Assembly: GCA_050944015.1 (NCBI GenBank)
Contig: JBMNQG010000033.1
Coordinates: 1-23,458, forward strand
Direction: 5' to 3'
DNA length: 23,458 nt
Origin: DUOX01 sp050944015
GTDB taxonomy: Bacteria; Bacillota; Clostridia; Oscillospirales; Oscillospiraceae
Notes under the pieces: generated by a model
Told to the model about the DNA's origin: nothing
Seen by the model: the letters and a program-made list of their open reading frames with translations, nothing else
Databases searched by the model: none
Part shown: in pieces, positions 1-6,583 of the stretch
How positions within the stretch are numbered: position 1 is the stretch's first letter
Layout of the letters: every line of letters starts with the position of its first letter
Program-made: the position numbers and the translations under genes

Positions 1-35
1 TTTTCCGGCAAAGACAGGAAAAATGTGAGCATAAT

Positions 36-185
36 AACCCTAAACGGCCAAAAATAAGGGCAAAAACCCTGCTTAAACCTTTATTTTTGCCTCTCCTATT
101 TTTGCCGCTTTTAGCCCTATTTTTGCCTGTTTAAACCCTATTTTTGAGGCTTTAACCTCTATTTTTGCCGTTTAAGCCGCTATTT
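36..185. repeat. Array of 21-bp AT-rich direct repeats next to noc
   Basis: The element TATTTTTG or a close variant begins at 82, 97, 118, 139, 160 and 181. The last five starts are exactly 21 bp apart. A typical unit reads TATTTTTGCC followed by GTTTAAACCC or a variant (units 97-117, 118-138, 139-159, 160-180). The unit at 181 runs into the noc stop codon. A copy in the opposite orientation lies at about 36-56, and a degraded part-copy at about 61-81. No open reading frame crosses the array; the forward frame through the units meets TAA. The 21-bp period is two helical turns, so all copies face the same side of the DNA. It could be a protein-binding array, a transcript-end structure or a decaying satellite. 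I see nothing else in positions 1-35. Confidence 0.8.
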
Positions 186-1034
186 TTACTGCCTTCTTTT
201 TGGTATGTTTATCGTCAAAATAAGCTCGTTTTCCGTCTCTTTTTTATCAATCTGAGCGTTTATTCCGCCCTGTCTCATGAGATTTAACCCATGAAACAGG
301 GTGTTTAGAAAAATTCTCACGTCCTTCAAGACGAACATGGTTTTCTGGCTGTGGCTTTTGCGCTCCGCCGCGGGCCCGGTTTCGGGGGTGGGTTCGGGTT
401 TGGGCTTGTCCAGCAGGGAATCTATGTAGCTCTCGGCGGCCGCCACGTTCAGGCCGTGCTCGATAATGTAATTTAGGGCCTCCCGCTGCTGCTCCGCACC
501 CTTCAGACGAAGCAGGGCCCGGCCGTGGCGCTCGCCCAGCCCCGCGTCCCGGAGCCCCTCCAGAACATCGGAGGGCAGCTTCAAAAGGCGGAGCTTGTTG
601 GCGACCGCCGACTGGGACTTGCCCAGCCGCCTTGCCGCCTCCTGCTGGCTCATGCCGTAAATCCGTATGAGCCGGGAGATGCCCTCCGCCTCCTCTATGA
701 AGTCCAAATCCCGGCGCTGGAGGTTTTCAACCAGGGCCAGGAGGCTGGACTCCTCCATGTTCACGTCCATTATTATGCACGGCACCTCCCGGAGCCCCGC
801 AAGCTTCGCGGCCCGGAGCCGCCTCTCCCCCGCTATAAGCTCGTACCTGCCCCCCCGGAGCCGGACAGAAAGGGGATTTATGATGCCGTACTGGCGTATG
901 CTGTCCGCCAGCTCGCTGATACCCTCCATTTGGAAATTCCGGCGGGGTTGGGCCGGGTTGGGGCTGATTTCATCCACCGGCAGGTACACTACGCTGCCCT
1001 TTCCAATCCCTTCCCGCCTCTTCAGTACCGCCAT
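186..1034 (-). CDS. noc: Noc/Spo0J-type ParB-family DNA-binding protein
   Basis: 282 aa. ParB-family proteins bind CTP and clamp onto chromosomal sites, either for origin segregation (ParB/Spo0J) or to block division over the nucleoid (Noc). The ParB N-terminal domain covers about residues 15-110, with the CTP-binding motif GERRLRAAK and then ENLQRRDL. A helix-turn-helix follows at about 125-155 (QQEAARRLGKSQSAVANKL). After a Pro/Glu linker, the C-terminal dimerisation segment (KDVRIFLNTL through ILTINIPK) resembles Noc more than Spo0J. I chose ATG 1034 because GAGGAGG lies 7 bases upstream; the frame stays open to 1244, but that extension is hydrophobic, ParB-unlike and lacks a site. No parA or rsmG neighbour is visible, so this may be a stand-alone copy. 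Noc versus ParB is an inference from the C-terminus. Confidence 0.85.
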   Translation of the reverse strand: MAVLKRREGIGKGSVVYLPVDEISPNPAQPRRNFQMEGISELADSIRQYGIINPLSVRLRGGRYELIAGERRLRAAKLAGLREVPCIIMDVNMEESSLLALVENLQRRDLDFIEEAEGISRLIRIYGMSQQEAARRLGKSQSAVANKLRLLKLPSDVLEGLRDAGLGERHGRALLRLKGAEQQREALNYIIEHGLNVAAAESYIDSLLDKPKPEPTPETGPAAERKSHSQKTMFVLKDVRIFLNTLFHGLNLMRQGGINAQIDKKETENELILTINIPKRRQ

Positions 1035-1067
1035 GGGCATGCCTCCTCGCATATATTGTGTTATTTT

Positions 1068-1096
1068 ATCATAAGATACACTATATCTAGTGAGAA
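1068..1096 (-). promoter_or_regulatory. Possible noc promoter with a small palindrome in the spacer
   Basis: On the minus strand TTCTCA (1096-1091) and TATGAT (1073-1068) are separated by 17 bp, upstream of noc. The -35 is weak. An imperfect palindrome, CACTATATCTAGTG (1079-1092, arms CACTA/TAGTG), lies between the boxes and could be an operator. Neither is more than a match by eye. Confidence 0.4.
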
Positions 1097-1150
1097 ATGG
1101 GGCGAAACCCGGCGGGCAGGGAAAGAAAACAGCGGGAAAACGGAAAAGGC

Positions 1151-1187
1151 ATAAAAAAAGCGGCGGACCGCACGCTACGGATCCGCC
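1151..1187 (-). terminator. Intrinsic terminator, minus strand
   Basis: Read on the minus strand, GGCGGATCCG pairs with CGGTCCGCC (9 bp with one bulged A) around the loop TAGCGTG. The stem is followed by GC and seven T residues. No protein gene on this strand ends here, which is why a small RNA or an attenuator is proposed. Confidence 0.8.
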
Positions 1188-1257
1188 AAACAGGGTTGTG
1201 GGATAAAGATATGAGCTGGGTCCCAACCGGCCAGTCGAGACCAATTGGATAAGCTGT
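1151..1257 (-). ncRNA. Putative small RNA or attenuated noc leader, about 100 nt
   Basis: A minus-strand promoter (TTTACA-17-TATTCT, 1292-1264) would start a transcript near 1257. An intrinsic terminator ends it near 1153. Between them the RNA can fold a 9-bp stem GGTCTCGAC/GTTGGGACC (two G-U pairs) around the loop TGGCCG. No reading frame of note is present and I do not recognise an Rfam family. The terminator lies about 120 bases before the noc start, so it could also be an attenuator in a long noc leader. noc has a possible nearer promoter of its own, which favours a separate RNA. Confidence 0.5.
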
Positions 1258-1263
1258 GAGTAA

Positions 1264-1292
1264 AGAATATACGATAATTACTTTTTTGTAAA
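1264..1292 (-). promoter_or_regulatory. Promoter of the putative small RNA
   Basis: TTTACA (1292-1287) and TATTCT (1269-1264) on the minus strand are separated by exactly 17 bp, a good sigma-A match (5/6 and 5/6). Confidence 0.6.
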
Positions 1293-1330
1293 GAGCGAAA
1301 AAACACTAGTTTTGTCGAGGAGGAAAGCCC

Positions 1331-2176
1331 TTGAAAGAGCTGAGCTGCCAGGAGATAACCGCCATCGTTGAGGGGCTTTGCGCAAAGGCCGACACCATGC
1401 TGCCGCCGGCGACGGCAATGCTTATAGAATGCGCCTCCGAAACTGAAGAATCCGCCGCCGGCCGGAAGGCCCTGGGGGATATGCTGGAGCATGTATTCCA
1501 CGCAGGGCTAAACGGCCTGCCCATATGCGGGGATGCGGGCATGACCGTGGTCTTCGCCGACATTGGGCAGGAGGTGCGCTTTACGGGAGGCGCCTTCGAG
1601 GAGGCAGTCAACCAGGGCGTCCGCAGGGCCTGCGAAAAGCTGTCCCTTCGCAGGTGCGCGGCCGCGGGCCCCCCCCTGCGGCGCGAAAATGCCGGGGACT
1701 ATGCCCCGGCCGTTATCCACGCCCGCGTAGTGCCCGGCGACAGCCTCCTCCTTACGGTGTGCCCCAGGGACATTGAAGGCGAAAAAATGAGCGCCGCGAA
1801 AACGTTTCCGCCCGGCGGCGCTGCTGACGATATTCTTAATTTTCTGGCCCAAACCGTGAAGGGGGCGCTCCCAAGGGAAATCTTCCCGGTAATCCTGGGG
1901 GTGGGCCTGGGCGGCACGCTGGAACAGGCGGCGCTGCTGGCGAAAAGGGCGCTTATAAGGCCCATGGATAAGCGGAACCCCGACCCCTTTTACGCCAAAC
2001 TGGAGCACAAGGCCCTCTCCCGCATCAACAGGCTGGGAATAGGCCCCGGCGGTTTGGGCGGCAGCACCACCGCCCTGGCGGTAAATATCGAGGCGATTCC
2101 CTTCCATTGGGAGGGGCTGTTCTGCGTAGTGAACGTGAGCGGCTATGCCGCCCGCTGCGCCGAGGCCGTACTGTAG
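1331..2176 (+). CDS. Class I fumarase alpha-subunit-like protein, cluster ligands degenerate
   Basis: 281 aa, covering the whole alpha subunit of class I fumarase/L-tartrate dehydratase (Fe-S hydro-lyase). Family landmarks are PAVIH near 126-130, PGDSLLLTV, GVGLGGTLEQAALLAKRAL (190-208), RNPDP, and LGIGPGGLGGSTTALAVNIE. The family binds a [4Fe-4S] cluster through three cysteines. The first is kept (LPICGDAG, C66, where QDTG is usual). The second (usual CPP) reads IFP at 184-186, and the third (usual CHAAR or CWAHR) reads GYAAR at 271. Two of three ligands therefore appear lost, and no beta subunit lies beside it. It may be a non-catalytic or repurposed paralogue. The start is TTG, with AGGAGG 7 bases upstream and no better ATG. 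The gene converges on merR with one base between stops. Confidence 0.85.
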   Translation: MKELSCQEITAIVEGLCAKADTMLPPATAMLIECASETEESAAGRKALGDMLEHVFHAGLNGLPICGDAGMTVVFADIGQEVRFTGGAFEEAVNQGVRRACEKLSLRRCAAAGPPLRRENAGDYAPAVIHARVVPGDSLLLTVCPRDIEGEKMSAAKTFPPGGAADDILNFLAQTVKGALPREIFPVILGVGLGGTLEQAALLAKRALIRPMDKRNPDPFYAKLEHKALSRINRLGIGPGGLGGSTTALAVNIEAIPFHWEGLFCVVNVSGYAARCAEAVL

Positions 2177-2177
2177 C

Positions 2178-2990
2178 CTAATCCTCAATGGGTATCCAGG
2201 CTTCGAAATAGCCGCAGAGGCTGTCGTCCTCCTGTATGCTGGCCAGCAGCACCCCGTGGGCGTCGCCGGCGATGGTAAGCCCCTCTTCCTTGGCGTAATC
2301 TACGGCGTACTGGAGCAGCCTGGGTGAAAACCCGCCCTTTCCGCGGCTCTTGAACACCGTATGTATGCTTCGCCGGGAGGGTATTTTCTTCACCGGAGGA
2401 GATATGGCGAAGTCCAGTTCCCTGGCGTAATCCATTCTCAGGCAGAAGCCCCACTGGTAGCCCCCGTCCCCCCCGGAAAGGAGGGCCTCCCTGCTTATTT
2501 CAAAGTAGCGGTGGTTAAAGGGCATGGCCTCCAGCCACTGCCGAGCCAGGGGCTCCAGGTTCTCGTCCATGGGGTATTCGTCCCCCACCCGGTTTATATA
2601 ACGGACCACTTCAGGGCTTGCGGCTATTTCGCACTTCAGCAGCATGTCCTCTATCCGGGAAATCTCCTCCCGGTGCTGCTGAGAGCGGCGGAGCAGGAGC
2701 TGGCAGCGGCGTATGGTCCTGAGCAGCTCTCTCTCCTTGTCTTCAAACATGTTGGCAATATCGTCAGAGGAGGGGATGCGCACCATATCGGCAATCTGTT
2801 CTATGGAAAAACCGAAATTCTTGAACCAGAGGCAGTCCATCAGGAAATTGATGTCCCAAGCGTCATAATAGCGGTAATCATTGCGCCTGTCCTTTATGGG
2901 CATGACCACGCCCTTCTTTTCGTAATATCTCAGCAAATCCGTGGATATGCCCAGTATCCGCGCAACATCTCCTATCTTGTACCTCCTCAT
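2178..2990 (-). CDS. MerR-family regulator with GyrI-like effector domain
   Basis: 270 aa. The N-terminal winged helix (RRYKIGDVARILGISTDLLRYYEKKG, then YRYYDAWDINFL) is a classic MerR DNA-binding domain, followed by a coiled dimerisation helix at about 75-120. The remaining ~150 residues look like a GyrI/AraC-type effector-binding domain ending ...CGYFEAWIPIED, so the ligand is likely a small organic molecule rather than a metal; no cysteine metal site is seen. I chose ATG 2990 because AGGAG lies 7 bases upstream; the frame extends to 3011 without a site. The gene is divergent from the cyclase/dehydrogenase/CoA-transferase operon, whose promoter carries a MerR-type operator, so it is the probable regulator of that operon. 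Tail-to-tail with the fumarase-like gene. Confidence 0.9.
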   Translation of the reverse strand: MRRYKIGDVARILGISTDLLRYYEKKGVVMPIKDRRNDYRYYDAWDINFLMDCLWFKNFGFSIEQIADMVRIPSSDDIANMFEDKERELLRTIRRCQLLLRRSQQHREEISRIEDMLLKCEIAASPEVVRYINRVGDEYPMDENLEPLARQWLEAMPFNHRYFEISREALLSGGDGGYQWGFCLRMDYARELDFAISPPVKKIPSRRSIHTVFKSRGKGGFSPRLLQYAVDYAKEEGLTIAGDAHGVLLASIQEDDSLCGYFEAWIPIED

Positions 2991-3025
2991 GTTATCTCTC
3001 CTAATTGCCACAAATATTCAGAATC

Positions 3026-3055
3026 ATTATAATATATGTTAAAGGCTAAAATCAA
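3026..3055 (-). promoter_or_regulatory. merR gene promoter
   Basis: Minus-strand TTGATT (3055-3050) and TATAAT (3031-3026) are separated by 18 bp, 36 bases upstream of the chosen merR start. The operon operator (3070-3084) lies just upstream of this promoter, so the regulator could also affect its own transcription. Confidence 0.65.
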
Positions 3056-3063
3056 CATATCCC

Positions 3064-3094
3064 TTGACTTTGGAATTATTCCAAGGTTTACAAT
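3064..3094 (+). promoter_or_regulatory. MerR-type operon promoter: 19-bp spacer with perfect palindrome
   Basis: TTGACT (3064-3069) and TACAAT (3089-3094) are separated by 19 bp, the overlong spacer characteristic of MerR-activated promoters. Inside it lies TTGGAATTATTCCAA (3070-3084), a perfect 7-bp inverted repeat around one central base. This fits a MerR dimer bound between the boxes and untwisting the spacer on effector binding. The divergent regulator gene starts at 2990. Confidence 0.85.
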
Positions 3095-3130
3095 GAATAT
3101 ACAAAATATATTCTTTAGGAGGATATAACA

Positions 3131-4033
3131 ATGGCCTATATGCCCCTTGACAAGAGCAAACTGTATCTGGACAGGACTAAAATGACAAAAATCTACGACC
3201 TCTCGCAGCCTTGGGGCGTTGACACTCCCCTTTGGCCCTTCCCCGGCGCCAGGCAGGACCTTATCTTCCCCAGAGGCCAATATCTTGAGCGCTTCCATAA
3301 ACGCACCATGACCTACACCGGCACCCTCCACGCCGCCACCCACATGGACGCCCCCAACCACGTCCTTCACCTGGAAGAGGTTGACCGGGAGCGCAACGGG
3401 TATTCCCTTAACGAAATCCCCCTGGAATACTGCATCGGCACCGGCGTAATCCTGGACATGCGCTATCTCAGGGACGAGTTTGAGGAAAAGTGGAACGCCG
3501 CAGGCGGAGACCCCAAAAAATTCGGAAACGTCTGGGTAGAGCTGAAGCCCGAACACTTTGAGAAAGCCGCGGCAAAAGACGGGCTTGAAATCCGCCCCTA
3601 CGACTGGGTGGTTGTCAACACCGGTTTCCACCATTACTGGAGACTCAACAACGACAAGTACTTCAACTACTATCCCGGCATGGGTCCCGAAGTTGCAAAA
3701 TGGCTCATTTTTGAGAAGAAGATTAAGGGCATAGCCGGCACATGGGGCGCCACCGACGCTCCCCTGTGGCACCATCCCCTGAAAGAGCAGATGCCCTGGC
3801 TTGACACCGTTTACACCCAGGCCACGGGAAGGAACGCTGCCGAGGATTATCCCGACTATGAGCCCTGCCACCGCCTGTTCATGCAGCACGGCTGCTGCAC
3901 CATTGAAAACGCCGGCGGCGACATAGACGAGGTCACCGGACGCAGAATGATAATCGCCGCCTTCCCCTTCCGCTGCGAGATGGCCGACGGCGGATTCGTA
4001 AGACTGGTGGCATGGGAAGAGGGCTCCTTCTAG
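3131..4033 (+). CDS. Cyclase-family metal-dependent hydrolase (kynurenine formamidase/isatin hydrolase-like)
   Basis: 300 aa. Members of this family (Pfam Cyclase) hydrolyse amide, lactam or ester bonds, as in kynurenine formamidase and isatin hydrolase, with a divalent metal. The metal motif HxxTHxDxPxH is present as HAATHMDAPNHV (near residues 69-80); preceding it are IYDLSQPWGVDTPLWPFPG near 20-38. A second cluster, GTWGATDAPLWHHP, comes from the C-terminal half. No signal peptide, so cytoplasmic. ATG 3131 has TAGGAGG 8 bases upstream. It is the first gene of a MerR-controlled operon with a dehydrogenase and CoA-transferase, so it probably opens a cyclic or amide precursor before oxidation. 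The substrate is unknown; the name cyclase is historical. Confidence 0.85.
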   Translation: MAYMPLDKSKLYLDRTKMTKIYDLSQPWGVDTPLWPFPGARQDLIFPRGQYLERFHKRTMTYTGTLHAATHMDAPNHVLHLEEVDRERNGYSLNEIPLEYCIGTGVILDMRYLRDEFEEKWNAAGGDPKKFGNVWVELKPEHFEKAAAKDGLEIRPYDWVVVNTGFHHYWRLNNDKYFNYYPGMGPEVAKWLIFEKKIKGIAGTWGATDAPLWHHPLKEQMPWLDTVYTQATGRNAAEDYPDYEPCHRLFMQHGCCTIENAGGDIDEVTGRRMIIAAFPFRCEMADGGFVRLVAWEEGSF

Positions 4034-4070
4034 AAGAAGGAAAATAATCGATAAGAGGCGTACATACGAA

Positions 4071-5033
4071 ATGAAAACCTTATCTGATATCACGAAAATT
4101 GCCGTTCTGGGGGCCGGGACCATGGGTCCCGGCATCGCCCAGATATTTGCCATGGGCGGCTACCAGGTCACTATGTGGACCCGTTCCGAGGCCACCCGCA
4201 ACAACGCCATGGCCACCTTGCGCAAGGGCCTTGAGACCTTTGTCCAGGAAGACCTGCTGGAGGAGGCCCTCCTTGAAAGCGTTTACAACCGGGTGGGCTT
4301 TGCCTCCACCGTGGAGGAGGCCGTTCAGGGCGCCGACTTCATAATGGAGACCATTGTGGAAAACAAGGACGCCAAGTCCGCCCTGTACCAGCAGCTTGAC
4401 GCCTGCGTGGGCGACGACTGCATTATCGCCTCCAATACCAGCGGGCTCAATGTCTTCGATCTGGTTCCCGCCCGCCGCCTCCCCCAAACGGTCATAGCCC
4501 ACTGGTATTCGCCTCCCCAGCTCATACCTTTAGTGGAGGTTGTGAAAAGCGAAGAGGCTCCCCAGGAGCTGTGCGACGTGACCGTGGCGCTACTTGAAAA
4601 GTGCGGGAAAACCCCCGTCCCCATGAAAAAGTTTATCCGGGGCTATATCGCCAACAGGCTGCAGATGTGCTTAAATCAGGAGGTATTCTACCTGCTGGAC
4701 AACGGCTACTGCACCCCGGAGGATTTGGACAAGGCGGTAAAAGCCAGCTTCATCCCCAGGGCGGTGGTGCTGGGCCTGTGCAAGCGCATGGATTTCGGCG
4801 GCCTGGACATGACCGCCAACAATTTCAAGAACAAGAGCTACACCATGCCCCCTCCGGTGGATATGCCGAAAACCCTGGCGGAACACATTGAGAAAGGGGA
4901 GCTGGGCATAAAGACCGGAAAAGGCTTTTACGACTATACAAACGTGGACAAACAGGAGCTTCTGGCCAAGCGCGACAAGCAGCTCTTTGAAATCTTCAAA
5001 ATCGCGAAAAAATTTATGGAAGACCCCGTATAA
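4071..5033 (+). CDS. 3-hydroxyacyl-CoA dehydrogenase family enzyme, carnitine/gulonate dehydrogenase-like
   Basis: 320 aa, two domains. The Rossmann fold starts with VLGAGTMGPGIAQIF (residues 12-26). Catalytic landmarks are SNTSGL, the histidine of IAHWYSPPQLIPLVEVV, and RGYIANRLQ, followed by the helical C-terminal domain (DLDKAVKASFIPRA, KTGKGFYDY). The PPxxxPLVE form is closer to lambda-crystallin/L-gulonate and carnitine dehydrogenases, which oxidise free hydroxy acids, than to the HFFNPVPVMKLVEV form of acyl-CoA enzymes. The second strand ends VTMWTRSE rather than with the acidic residue of NAD-specific members, so NADP use is possible (inference). The ribosome site is weak (GAGG about 13 bases upstream). 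37 bases after the cyclase gene and 35 before the CoA-transferase genes. Confidence 0.88.
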   Translation: MKTLSDITKIAVLGAGTMGPGIAQIFAMGGYQVTMWTRSEATRNNAMATLRKGLETFVQEDLLEEALLESVYNRVGFASTVEEAVQGADFIMETIVENKDAKSALYQQLDACVGDDCIIASNTSGLNVFDLVPARRLPQTVIAHWYSPPQLIPLVEVVKSEEAPQELCDVTVALLEKCGKTPVPMKKFIRGYIANRLQMCLNQEVFYLLDNGYCTPEDLDKAVKASFIPRAVVLGLCKRMDFGGLDMTANNFKNKSYTMPPPVDMPKTLAEHIEKGELGIKTGKGFYDYTNVDKQELLAKRDKQLFEIFKIAKKFMEDPV

Positions 5034-5068
5034 TAACACACTGAAAACTAAAGGAAAGGACTGAGGAA

Positions 5069-5725
5069 ATGGCTAAAAGTAAAGTGGTTTCCCCATCCGA
5101 GGCCGTAAAGTGTTTCCGCGACGGCATGACCATTATGATGGGCGGCTTCACCAACGTGGGCAGCGCCAACAAGTTCGTGCTTGAAATGGTAAAATCCGGC
5201 CTCAAAGACATAATCCTTATTTCCAACGACGCCGGCAACGACAAGGCCGACGGCATCGGCACCCTGATTCTGCAGAAGCGTGTTAAAAAGCTTATCGCCT
5301 CCCATGTGGGACTGAACCCCCAGGTGGCGGTTCAGATGAACGCCGGGGAGCTTGAGGTGGAGCTGGTTCCCCAGGGCACCCTGGCCGAGCGAATCCGCTG
5401 CGGCGGCACCGGCCTGGGCGGAATTCTGACTCCCACAGGCGTAGGCACGGTCGTAGCCGAGGGAAAACAGGTAATCAACGTAAACGGAAGGGACTATCTC
5501 CTGGAGACCCCCCTCCGGGCCGACGTGGCGGTCATCAAGGCCTGGAAGGCCGACGAGTTCGGCAACTTGGTCTACAGGAGGGCCGCCAGGAACTTCAACC
5601 CCATTATGGCAATGGCCGCCGACATCGTCATTGCAGAGGTTGAGGAAGTCGTACCTGTGGGCGAAATTGACCCGGATTTGGTAATGACCCCCGGCTTACT
5701 CGTGGACTACGTCGTGAAAATGTGA
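5069..5725 (+). CDS. atoD: 3-oxoacid (acetoacetate-type) CoA-transferase, subunit A
   Basis: 218 aa, the usual length for the alpha subunit of two-subunit family I CoA-transferases (AtoD/ScoA/CtfA). Family segments are DGMTIMMGGFTNVGSANKFV (19-38), IILISNDAG, the glycine-rich GGTGLGGILTPTGVGT, and ETPLRADVAVIKAWKADEFGNLVYR. The enzyme moves CoA from an acyl-CoA donor to a 3-oxo acid or short-chain fatty acid; the active-site glutamate is in the partner subunit. AAAGGA lies 8 bases before the ATG. It sits 15 bases before subunit B and follows the dehydrogenase, so the 3-oxo acid made there is the obvious substrate (inference). Gene name given by family; ctfA is an equivalent label. Confidence 0.92.
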   Translation: MAKSKVVSPSEAVKCFRDGMTIMMGGFTNVGSANKFVLEMVKSGLKDIILISNDAGNDKADGIGTLILQKRVKKLIASHVGLNPQVAVQMNAGELEVELVPQGTLAERIRCGGTGLGGILTPTGVGTVVAEGKQVINVNGRDYLLETPLRADVAVIKAWKADEFGNLVYRRAARNFNPIMAMAADIVIAEVEEVVPVGEIDPDLVMTPGLLVDYVVKM

Positions 5726-5740
5726 GAAAGGAGCGGGAGA

Positions 5741-6397
5741 ATGGAACTGAAAGGACGCAATCTGATTGCATACCGTGCCGCCCGCTTTTTGAAGGACGGC
5801 GATATGGTGAACCTGGGCATCGGCATGCCCACAAAGGTGGCCGATTTCCTGCCCGAGGGCGTGGAAATTTTCCTGCAATCCGAGAATGGCTTTGTAGGTT
5901 TAGGCCCTACTCCTTCTCCTGAGGAATGGGATAAGGACGTTGTGAACGCAGGAGGACAGCCCGCCAGCATCCTGCCCGGCGGCGCCTGCTTCGATTCCTG
6001 CACGAGCTTCGGCCTTATCCGCGGCGGCCATGTGGCGGCCACCGTTCTGGGGGCCCTGGAGGTGGACCAGGAGGGCAACCTGGCCAACTGGATTATCCCC
6101 GGAGTAAGGGTTCCGGGCATGGGCGGCGGCATGGATCTGGTGGCCGGCGCAAATACGGTTATAGTAACAATGGTGCACTGCACCAAGGACGGCAAATCAA
6201 AGATACTCAAGAAGTGCACCCTGCCCCTCACCGCCGCTCACGAAGTGGACTACATTGTCACGGAGCTTTGCGTGCTTCACTACAACGGCAAGGGGCTGGA
6301 GCTTATCGAACTCGCCCCCGGCGTAACCGCCGACGAGGTCATAGCCAAGACGGAAGCGGAACTCATCATTCCCGAGAAAATCGGCTGCATGGTGTAA
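5741..6397 (+). CDS. atoA: 3-oxoacid (acetoacetate-type) CoA-transferase, subunit B
   Basis: 218 aa, full length. The catalytic glutamate, which forms the glutamyl-CoA thioester in family I transferases, is in QSENGFVGLGP (residues 46-56). Other family segments are MVNLGIGMPTKVADFLP, GGHVAATVLGALEVDQEGNLANWIIPG and PGMGGGMDLV. It pairs with the gene just upstream to form the heteromeric enzyme. AAAGGAG lies 7 bases before the ATG. It is the last gene of the MerR-controlled operon; 186 bases with two hairpins separate it from the symporter gene. Confidence 0.93.
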   Translation: MELKGRNLIAYRAARFLKDGDMVNLGIGMPTKVADFLPEGVEIFLQSENGFVGLGPTPSPEEWDKDVVNAGGQPASILPGGACFDSCTSFGLIRGGHVAATVLGALEVDQEGNLANWIIPGVRVPGMGGGMDLVAGANTVIVTMVHCTKDGKSKILKKCTLPLTAAHEVDYIVTELCVLHYNGKGLELIELAPGVTADEVIAKTEAELIIPEKIGCMV

Positions 6398-6487
6398 TAC
6401 GCCGGGATTTGAAATTTAACCTGAGCTTTACCCATTTCTGGTCCTTCACGAGACAGTCAGAATTTAAAAAACCTTTGAGATGCTGAA

Positions 6488-6516
6488 ACGGACGGGATGG
6501 CCTAACTCCCGTTCGT
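6488..6516 (+). other. Hairpin upstream of the symporter gene (1 of 2)
   Basis: ACGGACGGGA (6488-6497) pairs with TCCCGTTCGT (6507-6516) over 10 positions including one G-U. There is no U-tract after it. It may be an mRNA processing or stability element between the CoA-transferase and symporter genes. The rest of 6398-6583 shows no promoter I trust. Confidence 0.55.
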
Positions 6517-6526
6517 ACCAATTAAG

Positions 6527-6560
6527 TTAAGGCGGCGTAAGCTGTCCCACGCCGCCTTAA
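6527..6560 (+). other. 12-bp perfect hairpin upstream of the symporter gene (2 of 2)
   Basis: TTAAGGCGGCGT (6527-6538) and ACGCCGCCTTAA (6549-6560) form a perfect 12-bp stem with a 10-base loop. It is followed by CCTTTGAATC, not a U-run, so it is not a standard intrinsic terminator. It ends 10 bases before the symporter ribosome site and could act as a partial terminator, RNA-stability element or translation control hairpin. Confidence 0.65.
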
Positions 6561-6583
6561 CCTTTGAATCGGAGTTGAAACAT

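Noticed and set aside
82..185. CRISPR array
   Set aside because: The units abut one another with no unique spacers, and no cas gene is present in the window.
1035..1244. N-terminal extension of the Noc/ParB frame (about 70 more residues)
   Set aside because: The extension is hydrophobic and proline/phenylalanine-rich, unlike any ParB. It crosses the intrinsic terminator at 1151-1187, and ATG 1034 has a perfect ribosome site.
1..1330. parS or known Noc-binding site near the ParB-family gene
   Set aside because: I scanned by eye for the TGTTTCACGTGAAACA and ATTTCCCGGGAAAT type palindromes and found neither.
1151..1330. Riboswitch in front of the fumarase-like gene
   Set aside because: No recognisable consensus (c-di-GMP, SAM, fluoride, TPP, guanidine) and the terminator reads on the other strand.
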